Shown: one piece after another, positions 23,498 to 31,380 of the stretch
Layout: each line of letters opens with the position of its first letter
Numbering within the stretch: position 1 is the stretch's first letter
Origin: Saccharomonospora marina XMU15
GTDB taxonomy: Bacteria > Actinomycetota > Actinomycetes > Mycobacteriales > Pseudonocardiaceae
Direction of reading: 5' to 3'
DNA length: 64,000 bases
Assembly (NCBI RefSeq): GCF_000244955.1
Contig: NZ_CM001439.1
Location: 2,136,628 to 2,200,627 of the forward strand
Position numbers and translations under genes: made by a program
Notes under the pieces: model-generated
Databases searched by the model: none
Told to the model about the DNA's origin: nothing
What the model saw: the letters and a program-made list of their open reading frames with translations, nothing else

Positions 23498-23958
23498 CGG
23501 CAGCGACGACCAGGGTGTCCTTCAGCGAGGTCAAGACGCTGGTGGGCAAGGAGCTCGGGCAAAGCGACTGGATCGAGGTGACCCAGGAGCGGATCAACAC
23601 CTTCGCCGATGCCACCGGCGACCACCAGTGGATCCACGTCGACGAGGAGAAGGCCAAGGACGGGCCGTTCGGCGCGACGATCGCCCACGGCTACCTCACC
23701 CTCTCCCTGCTCATTCCGTTGTGGACGGCTCTGCTCGACGTCGACGGCGTGTCCACCAAGGTGAACTACGGGCTGAACAAGGTCCGCTTCCCCTCGCCGG
23801 TGCGTGCGGGCTCGCGGGTTCGGCTGACCGGCAAGCTCGCGCAGGTGGAGGAGGTGGGCGGCGGCGGACTGCAGCTGACCGCCGACCTCGTCGTGGAGAT
23901 CGAGGGCGAGGACAAGCCCGCCTGCGTGGCGCAGCCCGTCTTCCGCTTCTACGCCTGA
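23494..23958 (+). CDS. couM: MaoC-family enoyl-CoA hydratase (CouM-like)
   Basis: A 154-residue hot-dog protein. The hydratase motif with catalytic Asp and His is FADATGDHQWIHVDEEKA, followed by FGATIAHGYLTLSL, the typical R-hydratase 2/NodN arrangement. It should hydrate the cinnamoyl-CoA double bond. The GTG start overlaps the amidohydrolase stop by 4 bp (GTGA), so it is translationally coupled. The family is certain; the aromatic substrate is inferred from its neighbours, ligase downstream and amidohydrolase upstream. Confidence 0.8.
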   Translation: MTAATTRVSFSEVKTLVGKELGQSDWIEVTQERINTFADATGDHQWIHVDEEKAKDGPFGATIAHGYLTLSLLIPLWTALLDVDGVSTKVNYGLNKVRFPSPVRAGSRVRLTGKLAQVEEVGGGGLQLTADLVVEIEGEDKPACVAQPVFRFYA

Positions 23959-23995
23959 ACCACCCCGCGGTTTCGAAGGCTCACCGAGGAGCAGC

Positions 23996-25564
23996 ATGAT
24001 TTACCGCAGTCCGCTGCCGGACATCGAGATCCCCGAGATCACGCTCACCGAGTACGTCATCGGCGCGGCGGCCGAGTTCGGTGAGAAGGTCGCGCTGCTC
24101 GACGCCGTCACCGGCGAGCGCATCACCTACGCCGAACTGGCCTCCGGCGTCTCGGCCTGCGCGGGCGCGCTGGCCGGGCTCGGGGTGCGGCCGGGCGACG
24201 TCGTGGCACTGCTGAGCCACAACCAGCCGCGCTACGCACTCGCGCTGCACGGCGCCATCGCGGCGGGTGCCGCCGTCACGCCGATCAACCCGGTCTTCAC
24301 GCCCGCCGAGATCGCCAAGCAGGTGACCGCGTCGAGGGCCAAGGTGCTCATCACCTCCGAACAGGTGGCGGGCAAGGCGGCCGAGGTGGCACGGCAGACC
24401 GGCATCGAGCACGTCTTCGTGCTCGGTGAACCGGCCGCGGACTCCGGCCTTCGCGGCTTCGACGAGTTGCGCGGCAGTGGCGAGACCGCGCCACGGCTCG
24501 ACCTGGATCCGGCCACCACCGTGGCCGCGCTGCCGTTCTCCAGCGGTACCACCGGAACCGCGAAGGGAGTGCGGCTTTCGCACCGCAACCTCGTGGCCAA
24601 CCTGGCGCAGAACCGGGTCGGTTGGCGCATCAGCAGCGACGACGTGCAGGCCGCCGTGCTGCCGTTCTTCCACATCTACGGGTTCACGATCATCCTCAAC
24701 TCCGGCCTGCTCGGCGGTGCGACGGTGGTGACGCTGCCGCGCTTCGAGTTGGACGGCTACCTGGCAGCGCTGGCAGAGCACAGGGTGACCCGCGCCTACT
24801 TCGCACCACCGATGGTGCTGGCACTGGCCGACGCACCCGGTGTGGAGAACCACGACCTCTCGTCGTTGCGGTACGCGTTGTGCGGCGCCGCGCCGCTTGA
24901 CGTGGAGGTGACCGAGCGCGCCGAGAAGCGGCTCGGCTGCCTGATCCGGCAGGGCTACGGCATGACGGAGGCCAGTCCCGGCACCCATCAGGTTTTCGAC
25001 GACGACTTTGCCACCACCCCACCGGGAAGCGTCGGCAGGCTGTCGCCCAACACCGAGGCGCGGCTGGTGCGGCCGGGCACCGACATCGACGTCGAACCGG
25101 GCGAGACCGGGGAGTTGCTGGTGCGCGGCCCGCAGGTGATGCTCGGCTACCTCGACAACCCGGAAGCCACAGCGGAGACGATCACCGAGGGCTGGCTGCA
25201 CACCGGTGACCTGGTGCGCGTGGACGACGACGGCGTGTTCTGGATCGTCGACCGGCTCAAGGAACTGATCAAGTACAAGGGCTACCAGGTGGCGCCCGCG
25301 GAGCTGGAGTCGGTGCTGCTGAGCCATCCCGCCGTCGCCGACGCGGCGGTGATCGGTGTGCCGCACGCCGAGGGCGGTGAGGCGCCGAAGGCGTTCGTGG
25401 TGCCCAAGGCGGCGGCCACAGTGCAGGCCGACGAGTTGCTCGCCTGGGTGGCGCAACGGGTCGCCCCGTACAAGAAGATCCGCCAACTGCAGTTCGTCGA
25501 CGCGATCCCGAAGTCGCCGACGGGCAAGATCCTGCGCAGGCTGCTCAAACAGCAGCAGGCCTGA
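23996..25564 (+). CDS. couL: 4-coumarate--CoA ligase-type acyl-CoA synthetase (CouL-like)
   Basis: A 522-residue AMP-forming ligase. The P-loop is LPFSSGTTGTAKGVRLSHRN, A5 is QGYGMTEASPGTH, A7 is LHTGDLVRVDDDG, A8 is DRLKELIKYKGYQVAPAELE and the catalytic lysine is in SPTGKILRRLLK. The overall sequence is closest in feel to plant-type 4-coumarate:CoA ligases. It would activate p-coumarate, ferulate or caffeate to start the pathway. The start ATG at 23996 has GAGGAGCAG upstream, 37 bp after the hydratase. It is the last gene of the operon and ends at the second 21-bp repeat array. Confidence 0.82.
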   Translation: MIYRSPLPDIEIPEITLTEYVIGAAAEFGEKVALLDAVTGERITYAELASGVSACAGALAGLGVRPGDVVALLSHNQPRYALALHGAIAAGAAVTPINPVFTPAEIAKQVTASRAKVLITSEQVAGKAAEVARQTGIEHVFVLGEPAADSGLRGFDELRGSGETAPRLDLDPATTVAALPFSSGTTGTAKGVRLSHRNLVANLAQNRVGWRISSDDVQAAVLPFFHIYGFTIILNSGLLGGATVVTLPRFELDGYLAALAEHRVTRAYFAPPMVLALADAPGVENHDLSSLRYALCGAAPLDVEVTERAEKRLGCLIRQGYGMTEASPGTHQVFDDDFATTPPGSVGRLSPNTEARLVRPGTDIDVEPGETGELLVRGPQVMLGYLDNPEATAETITEGWLHTGDLVRVDDDGVFWIVDRLKELIKYKGYQVAPAELESVLLSHPAVADAAVIGVPHAEGGEAPKAFVVPKAAATVQADELLAWVAQRVAPYKKIRQLQFVDAIPKSPTGKILRRLLKQQQA

Positions 25565-25567
25565 AGC

Positions 25568-25656
25568 CCCCGCGAGTCCCCCGCTCCTGCCCGCGAGTCC
25601 CCCGTTCCTGCCCGCGAGTTCTGCGGCCATGCCCGCGAGTTCTGCGTTGCCGAACC
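25568..25656. repeat. Second array of 21-bp repeats, four direct copies
   Basis: The core GCGAGT recurs at 25572, 25593, 25614 and 25635, exactly every 21 bp, with the same intervening bases (CCCCCGTTCCTGCCC, TCTGCGTTGCC) as the array at 8311-8580. It fills the whole gap between the stop codons of two convergent genes. Only one orientation is present here. Confidence 0.9.
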
Positions 25657-26409
25657 CTAGTTCCAGCGCACGTGCAGCAGCCGGGGCCAGGCCTCGACCA
25701 CGGTGGCATCACCGGCGACGTGCAGCGGCCACAACGGGGCGCGGTTCCACAGCGCGAGGTACAGCTCGTGCGCGGTGCCTCGCAGCGTGGTGTCCGCGGC
25801 GCCGTCCGGCCCGCCTCGGCGGACGACCGGCCTGCCGTTACTGATCAGCACCGTCCAGTCGGAGCCGGTGTCGGTGGCGGACACGTGCAACGTGTGTGGT
25901 GACTCCAGCCGCATCCGCTGCGAGCGGACGGCGAAGCAGTCGAGCAGTTCGTCGATGCCGTCGGCGGCAAGCGCGGGCTCGACGGGACCGACCTTGCCCG
26001 CCGCGGCCTCGGCGTCGACCCGGTGCACGGTGGTCTCGTGTGCCTGCCTTCGGGCCCAGTGAGCCAGCGGTGAGCTGGCGCGCAGAAACGTCCAGCACCG
26101 CAGATCGTGCGGAGCCGATCGCACCGAGGCGACCAGAGCGGTGCAGCCCACCCGAAGCCACTCGGGCAGTTCGGAGTCGGTGGGGATGTCGTCGGCGATG
26201 TCGTGGGCCTCGGGTAGTTCGAGCGGCACCGTCCTGCCCGATACGAACTCCCTCGCCCACCGATGCACGCCGCCGGTGTGCAGCAACAGGTCACGGACCT
26301 GCCAGCCCGGACACGCCGGTACCTCGGTCAGCGGACCCGCCGTCTCGGCCGCCTCGGCGAGTCGGTGCCCGGACTCCTCGATCGCGTTCGCCCATGCGGT
26401 GATATCCAC
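25657..26409 (-). CDS. Maleylpyruvate isomerase-family (DinB-like, mycothiol-dependent type) protein
   Basis: A 250-residue protein of the actinobacterial TIGR03083 type. The N-terminal DinB-like helical bundle has TEVPACPGWQVRDLLLHTGG and HRWAREFV, with the metal-binding histidine of the LLLHTGGVHRW segment; RRQAHETTVHRVDAEAAAG supplies further histidines, and the C-terminal domain (LWNRAPLWPLHVAGDATVVE) is the SCP2-like part. Family members are thought to use mycothiol or act as metal-dependent transferases; no substrate can be given. The start GTG at 26409 yields VDITAWANAIEESG, the usual beginning; a longer frame upstream overlaps the AraC gene. Confidence 0.8.
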   Translation of the reverse strand: MDITAWANAIEESGHRLAEAAETAGPLTEVPACPGWQVRDLLLHTGGVHRWAREFVSGRTVPLELPEAHDIADDIPTDSELPEWLRVGCTALVASVRSAPHDLRCWTFLRASSPLAHWARRQAHETTVHRVDAEAAAGKVGPVEPALAADGIDELLDCFAVRSQRMRLESPHTLHVSATDTGSDWTVLISNGRPVVRRGGPDGAADTTLRGTAHELYLALWNRAPLWPLHVAGDATVVEAWPRLLHVRWN

Positions 26410-26456
26410 CCGAGTGAGTATCGCAGTGCGCCGATGCCCGACGACGGCCCGACGGC

Positions 26457-27392
26457 TCAGCCGCCGCTCGCCTCGCGGTAGCGCCGTGGACTCACGCCAC
26501 GTACCCGTTTGAACGCCGCGCTGAGTGCGAACGCGCTGCCGTATCCCACCTTCCTCGCCACCGACTCGACCGTGGAGTCCGGCTCGCGAAGCAGGTCGGC
26601 GGCCAGGGCCAGGCGCCACTCGGTGAGGTAGGCCATCGGTGACTCGCCGACGAGCCCGCTGAAGCGCCTGGCAAGGGCGGCGCGGGAAACCCCGGTCCTT
26701 TCGGCCAATTCCTTCACCGTCCACGGATACGCGGGATCGTCGTGCAACAGCCTGAGCGCCTCACCCACCACGGGGTCGGTGTGCGCGCGGTACCAGGAAC
26801 CAACGGCCTGCGAGTGCGCCGACCACGCGCGCACGGCCGTCACCAGCAGCAGGTCGAGCAGCCGGTCCAGCACGACGTCCTGGCCGGGCTGCTCCCTTTC
26901 GATCTCGGCGTCCAGCAGCCCCACCAGTGGTGATTCCAGCTCACCTCGGCCGACGACGGCGACCTCGGGCAGCGCCGAAAGCAGCCGGGAACCGATCTCG
27001 CCGCCCACCGGGTAGGCGCCCACGAGCATGGTGGTGCTCGCCGTCACCGCGGTTCCCCACGTCCTCGGCCCAAGCGAGAACTCCTCGCACAACGGCTCGC
27101 CGCGCGGTGTCGTGCCGCGCTGACCGTGTTCGATGATCACGGTCGGTGGTGTGGCCGGGTCGTCGGCGACGGTGTAGGGGTTGCCGCCACGCACGAGCGC
27201 GACGTCGCCTGCGCACAACGGCACGGCGTCGGCACCGTCGGGTACCAGCCAGGCACTGCCCCGCGCCAGCGCGATGAGCGTCAACGGCGAGCGGTCGCGC
27301 ACGAGCAGTGACCACGGCCGGTCGAGTACGACGCGCAGCAGGAACGCGCCCCTGGCTCGCGGCCCGTCGAGCAGGCTGCTCAGCGCGTCCAT
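26457..27392 (-). CDS. AraC-family regulator with N-terminal cupin
   Basis: A 311-residue regulator. The N-terminal half is an AraC-type cupin (LIALARGSAWLVPDGADAVP, LCAGDVALVRGGNPYTVADD), and residues about 215-310 carry the two helix-turn-helices (WTVKELAERTGVSRAALARR, VESVARKVGYGSAFALSAAF) ending PRRYREASGG. ATG at 27392 gives MDALSSLLDGPRARGAF, the standard start of this group; the frame remains open upstream. It precedes the DinB-like gene on the same strand (47 bp), so the two may be linked. It is divergent from the MBL-fold hydrolase gene. Confidence 0.82.
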   Translation of the reverse strand: MDALSSLLDGPRARGAFLLRVVLDRPWSLLVRDRSPLTLIALARGSAWLVPDGADAVPLCAGDVALVRGGNPYTVADDPATPPTVIIEHGQRGTTPRGEPLCEEFSLGPRTWGTAVTASTTMLVGAYPVGGEIGSRLLSALPEVAVVGRGELESPLVGLLDAEIEREQPGQDVVLDRLLDLLLVTAVRAWSAHSQAVGSWYRAHTDPVVGEALRLLHDDPAYPWTVKELAERTGVSRAALARRFSGLVGESPMAYLTEWRLALAADLLREPDSTVESVARKVGYGSAFALSAAFKRVRGVSPRRYREASGG

Positions 27393-27502
27393 GGCGAGCA
27401 GATTAGCCGCCCGCGGCCGAGTATCGCGTGGAACACCATGACCGCCCCGCACGTTTCCCTGCTCGAGCGCGGGGTAGGTCGATCGAGGAGGAGGGAGCGG
27501 AC

Positions 27503-28600
27503 ATGGCGAGGTTGCTGGGCACGTTGACGGTGGGAATGGGTGCGGTGACGGCGGCCGGTGTCGCGGCGGCGGCATCCGGCGTGCGCTCTGCGATCGGCGG
27601 AACACCCGATGAAGCCGCGCTGCTGGGTTCACCGCAGTTTCGTGACGGGGCCTTCCGCAACCTCATCGAGCCGCAGTGGTTGCCGGACGGCAGTGGTCGC
27701 GAGGTCGTTCGTGAGTTGCTGTCGGGGCGAGGGTCGCGCCGCCCGGCGGGCAGTGTGCCGCTCGTGGAGCCGGACGCGTACGCACCCACCGACGGCCTCC
27801 ACCTGACGTGGTACGGGCACGCGTCCTCGCTGGTCGAGCTGGACGGGGTGCGGGTGCTGCTGGATCCGGTGTGGGGTGAGCGTGTGTCGCCTTCCCGGCT
27901 GGTCGGGCCGAAACGGTTGCACCCGGTGCCACATCGACTGGCGGACCTGCCCGCGCTCGATGCCGTCGTGATCTCCCACGACCACTACGACCACCTCGAC
28001 ATGTCCACCGTGCGCACCCTCGTGCGCACGCAGCGGGCGCCGTTCGTGGTCCCGCTCGGCGTGGGTGCGCACCTGCGAGTGTGGGGCGTGCCCGAATCCC
28101 GCATCGTCGAACTCGACTGGGGTGGCGAAACCACGGTCGGCGACCTCCGCATCGTCGCCACCCCGGCGCAGCACTTCTCCGGAAGGGCGTTCTCCCGTAA
28201 CAACACGCTGTGGGCGTCGTGGGTCATCGCCACGCAGGCACACCGGGTCTTCTACAGCGGCGACACGGGATACTGCCAGGCCTTCCGCGAGATCGGCGAG
28301 CAGCACGGACCGTTCGACCTCAGCCTGGTGCAGGTGGGTGCCTACGCCAGTAGTTGGCCCGACATCCACATGACGCCGGAGGAAGGCGTTGCCGCCCACC
28401 TCGACGTGCGTGGCGAGCTTCTCGTTCCGGTTCACTGGGCCACGTTCAACCTCGCGCCCCATTCGTGGACCGATCCGGTGGACCGCGTGTGGAAGGAGGC
28501 CAAGGCGCTCGACGTCTCGCTCGCCGTGCCGAAGCCGGGGCAACGCATCGCGGTCGCGGCACCCCCACCTGTCGATGGTTGGTGGCAGACCCTTACCTGA
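27503..28600 (+). CDS. MBL-fold metallohydrolase, NAPE-PLD/UlaG-like
   Basis: A 365-residue metallo-beta-lactamase-fold protein. The metal site is SHDHYDHLD; WYGHASSLVELDGVRVLLDP comes before, ATPAQHFSGRAF and YSGDTGY after, and PVHWATFNLAPHSW near the end, the pattern of N-acyl-phosphatidylethanolamine phospholipase D-like enzymes. Residues about 8-25 form a hydrophobic segment (TVGMGAVTAAGVAAAASGV) that may be a membrane anchor. The ATG at 27503 has GAGGAGGGAG upstream. The likely substrates are phospholipids or phosphodiesters; this is inference from the family. Confidence 0.82.
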   Translation: MARLLGTLTVGMGAVTAAGVAAAASGVRSAIGGTPDEAALLGSPQFRDGAFRNLIEPQWLPDGSGREVVRELLSGRGSRRPAGSVPLVEPDAYAPTDGLHLTWYGHASSLVELDGVRVLLDPVWGERVSPSRLVGPKRLHPVPHRLADLPALDAVVISHDHYDHLDMSTVRTLVRTQRAPFVVPLGVGAHLRVWGVPESRIVELDWGGETTVGDLRIVATPAQHFSGRAFSRNNTLWASWVIATQAHRVFYSGDTGYCQAFREIGEQHGPFDLSLVQVGAYASSWPDIHMTPEEGVAAHLDVRGELLVPVHWATFNLAPHSWTDPVDRVWKEAKALDVSLAVPKPGQRIAVAAPPPVDGWWQTLT

Positions 28601-28665
28601 GAGGGTGGTTTGGATCACTGCGGGTGACAAGGCAGGATAGCGCCACCCACCCGAAAGGCTGATCC

Positions 28666-29805
28666 ATGAATCGTCGTGCCGTGGCGGCGGTGCTCGGAGC
28701 CGCACTCCTGGCCGGCGCGTGCGGTACGTCGCCTGCCGAACAACGACCGATACTGCCGCAAGGCCCGGCGAGCGCATCAACGCCTGCCGCCCCCGTGGAC
28801 ACCCTGACCGTCGTGGCCACGGGTGACGTGCTGATCCACCCCGCGCTCACCGAGCAGGCCGCGCGCGAGGCGGGCGAGAACGCGGGCCCCGACGACTTCG
28901 ACTACGGCCCGCTGCTGGAGGGGGTGCGGCCACTGGTGTCCAAGGCGGATCTCGCGCTGTGCCACCTCGAGGTCCCGCTTTCACCGGACGGCGGACCCTA
29001 CAGCGGTTACCCCCAGTTCAGCGCGCCACCCGAACTGGCCGACGCGCTGGCAAGGGTTGGCTACGACGGCTGCTCCACCGCCTCCAACCACGTGCTCGAC
29101 CAGGGCGAGGACGGCGTGGTCAGCACGCTGGACGCGCTGGACGAGGCAGGCCTGAAACACACCGGCTCCGCGCGCACCGAGCAGGAGTCGGACACGCCGC
29201 TGGTGATGGATGTCGGCGGGGTGCGGTTGGGGCATGTCTCCTACACCTTCGGCTTCAACGGCATACCGGAGCCGCCGGACAAGCCGTGGCTGTCGAACGA
29301 GTTGGACGCCGAAGCGATCGTCGCCGAGGCCAGGGCGGCCCGCGAGGCGGGGGCCGAGGTGGTGATCGTGAGCGTGCACTGGGGGCAGGAGTACGTGCAC
29401 GAACCCACCGAGGAGCAACGCGCGCTCGCGCGAAGGCTGCTCGACGAGGAAGCCATCGACGTGCTCGTGGGTCATCACGCCCACGTGGTGCAGCCCATCG
29501 AACGCATCGGCGACAAGTGGGTCGCGTACGGCCTCGGCAACTCGGTGGCGCGACACGCGGAGCCCCGCGGGGTTTCCGAGGAGGGCATCGCGGTGCGGTT
29601 GCGCTTCACCCGGGTGCACGGCGACTGGGTCGTCGACGGTATCGAGTACATCCCGACGCTTGTGGAACTCGGCCCGCCGATCCGGTTGATCGACCTGACG
29701 ACGGCCGAGCCGACGCCGCGCCGCACCGAGGCGCTGCACCGCACCGACCAGGTCGTGCTCAGCCGTGGTGGCGCCGAGCACGGACTGAGCCGCCCCGGCC
29801 GCTGA
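28666..29805 (+). CDS. CapA-family (poly-gamma-glutamate biosynthesis-like) lipoprotein
   Basis: A 379-residue secreted lipoprotein. The N-terminus MNRRAVAAVLGAALLAGACG is a signal peptide with lipobox LAGAC. The calcineurin-like CapA domain follows: VVATGDVLIHPALTEQA, CHLEVPLS, STASNHVLDQGEDG, VSVHWGQEYVHEPTEEQRAL, VLVGHHAHVVQPIE and WVAYGLGNSVA. Metal-binding Asp, Asn and His residues are present. CapA proteins were named from capsule poly-gamma-glutamate export, but most actinobacterial members act on unknown envelope substrates. The gene stands alone, and two palindromes follow it. Confidence 0.85.
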   Translation: MNRRAVAAVLGAALLAGACGTSPAEQRPILPQGPASASTPAAPVDTLTVVATGDVLIHPALTEQAAREAGENAGPDDFDYGPLLEGVRPLVSKADLALCHLEVPLSPDGGPYSGYPQFSAPPELADALARVGYDGCSTASNHVLDQGEDGVVSTLDALDEAGLKHTGSARTEQESDTPLVMDVGGVRLGHVSYTFGFNGIPEPPDKPWLSNELDAEAIVAEARAAREAGAEVVIVSVHWGQEYVHEPTEEQRALARRLLDEEAIDVLVGHHAHVVQPIERIGDKWVAYGLGNSVARHAEPRGVSEEGIAVRLRFTRVHGDWVVDGIEYIPTLVELGPPIRLIDLTTAEPTPRRTEALHRTDQVVLSRGGAEHGLSRPGR

Positions 29806-29813
29806 CACACCTG

Positions 29814-29855
29814 CCGAACCCGTTCGGTGGTAGCGCCTGCCCGAACCCGGTTCGG
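29814..29855. terminator. Twin short palindromes after the CapA gene
   Basis: CCGAACCCGTTCGG (29814-29827) and CCGAACCCGGTTCGG (29841-29855) are two nearly identical palindromes 13 bp apart. They lie between the CapA stop codon and the start of the dehydratase gene. They may act as a terminator or as paired operator sites; the sequence does not tell which. Confidence 0.4.
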
Positions 29856-29904
29856 CCGTGAGAATCACGTGGCCGCGCGGTAGCTGAAGGAGCAGGCTGG
29901 CGGT

Positions 29905-30858
29905 ATGGGCAATCGAGAAGTACGCACACCCTCGGCCGAAGACGTGGAACGTGCCTGGTCGGTCGTGCGCGCGGTGCTGCCACCCACCCCCGTCGTGGGT
30001 GAAGGGCCGCTGCTGAAGCTGGAGTCGCTGCAGCCGACCGGGTCGTTCAAGGTACGTGGCGCTCTCAACGCGCTCGCGGCGATCGGGCGCGGCGAGCACG
30101 TGGTCACGGCCTCGGCGGGCAACCACGGGCTCGGAGTCGCCTTCGCCGCGACCAGGCTCGGCCGTCCTGCCACCGTCGTCGTGCCGGAGAACGCCTCGTC
30201 CGCCAAGATCGCCGCGCTGGGTCGGTTCGACATCGAACTCGTCCGCGAGGGCCGCTCCTACGCCGAGGCGGAGGCACACGCACTGCGGTTGGCCGAGCGC
30301 GGGGCGTACTTCCTCTCCCCATACAACGACCCGCACGTCATCGCTGGGCAGGGCACCATAGGTCACGAACTGGCCGAGCAACTCACCGGGCGACGGCTCA
30401 CCGTGGTGTGCGCGGTCGGCGGGGGCGGGTTGGCGTCCGGACTCGGGTTGTGGGCGGCGACCCAACCGGACGTGCGCATCGTCGGGGTGGAGGTGGACGC
30501 CGCACCCTCCATGGCCGAGGCGGTGAAGGCAGGCCACCAGGTCCCCATCGAGGTGCGCCCGACGATCGCCGACGGTATCGCGGCGAACCTGGAACCGGGT
30601 TCGGTGACGATCGACCTGGTCGCCAAGCACGTCGACCGGATCGTGTCCGTCACCGAAACCGAGCTGCGGGCAGCGGTGCGGCACCTGGCGGCCACGCACG
30701 GTGTGGTCACCGAGGGGGCCGGAGCCGCGGCGGTGGCCGCCCTGCTGGCGGGCAAGGTGGAGTCACGGGGCGATTCGGACCGGTTGGTGGCCCTCGTCTC
30801 CGGCCGCAACATCGCCCTCGGCGTACTGGCCGAGGTGCTAGCCTCCAGCCAGCCGTAG
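29905..30858 (+). CDS. Threonine/serine dehydratase-like PLP enzyme
   Basis: A 317-residue fold-type II PLP enzyme. The PLP lysine is Lys49 in TGSFKVRGA, the substrate loop is TASAGNHGLGVAFAA, and the phosphate-binding glycine loop is VGGGGLASGLGLW. The C-terminal SGRN marks the serine racemase/threonine dehydratase group. There is no ACT regulatory domain, so it is a catabolic-type or hydroxyaspartate-dehydratase-like enzyme rather than IlvA. The start ATG at 29905 has GAAGGAG about 15 bp upstream, somewhat far. Followed after 21 bp by the PH-domain genes. Confidence 0.8.
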   Translation: MGNREVRTPSAEDVERAWSVVRAVLPPTPVVGEGPLLKLESLQPTGSFKVRGALNALAAIGRGEHVVTASAGNHGLGVAFAATRLGRPATVVVPENASSAKIAALGRFDIELVREGRSYAEAEAHALRLAERGAYFLSPYNDPHVIAGQGTIGHELAEQLTGRRLTVVCAVGGGGLASGLGLWAATQPDVRIVGVEVDAAPSMAEAVKAGHQVPIEVRPTIADGIAANLEPGSVTIDLVAKHVDRIVSVTETELRAAVRHLAATHGVVTEGAGAAAVAALLAGKVESRGDSDRLVALVSGRNIALGVLAEVLASSQP

Positions 30859-30879
30859 GGCCGCGGAGGGGAGTTGCCG

Positions 30880-31380
30880 ATGGGGGATACCGCCTCGCTG
30901 CGGCTGCGTCCGCCCAGGAACCAGGTCGACCGCAAAGCGCTGCACTGGTGGCGGACCAACCTGCTGCTGTGGGTAGGCATCCCGCTCGCGGTGCTGGTGC
31001 TGCTCGCCACCGTGCTGTCCACGGTGGCGAGCTGGCTGCTCGTGGCCGCGGCCGCCGTCGCCGCGGTGGGCCTGCCGGTGGCGGTCCTGCTTCCACTGTG
31101 GTGGTACCGGGTGCATCGCTGGGAGATCACCGACGACGCGGTGTACACCCGTACCGGCTTCTTCTGGCAGGAATGGCGAGTCGCGCCGATGTCTCGCATC
31201 CAGACCGTGGACACCCAGCGCGGACCGCTGGAACAACTGTTCGGACTGGCGACCGTCACGGTCACCACCGCGTCGGCCAAGGGCGCGGTGACGATCCCAG
31301 GTCTGGACCACCGGCTCGCCGCGCAGGTCGCCGAGCAACTCACCAGCACCACCCAGGCAACCCCGGGGGATGCCACGTGA
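30880..31380 (+). CDS. Bacterial PH-domain membrane protein (YdbS-like)
   Basis: A 166-residue protein. Two membrane helices (WWRTNLLLWVGIPLAVLVLL and LLVAAAAVAAVGLPVAVLLP) precede a bacterial pleckstrin-homology domain (WEITDDAVYTRTGFFWQEWR, VAPMSRIQTVDTQRGPLEQL, ATVTVTTASAKGAVTIPGLD). The ATG at 30880 has GGAGGGGAG upstream. It overlaps the next, larger PH-domain gene by GTGA, a pairing known from the ydbS-ydbT genes of Bacillus, which affect envelope stress and resistance to exported peptides. Confidence 0.82.
   Translation: MGDTASLRLRPPRNQVDRKALHWWRTNLLLWVGIPLAVLVLLATVLSTVASWLLVAAAAVAAVGLPVAVLLPLWWYRVHRWEITDDAVYTRTGFFWQEWRVAPMSRIQTVDTQRGPLEQLFGLATVTVTTASAKGAVTIPGLDHRLAAQVAEQLTSTTQATPGDAT

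Noticed and set aside
30408-31376. Long 5' extension of the YdbT-like gene
   Set aside because: The upstream part overlaps the dehydratase and YdbS-like genes in another frame and is Arg/Gly-rich shadow sequence.
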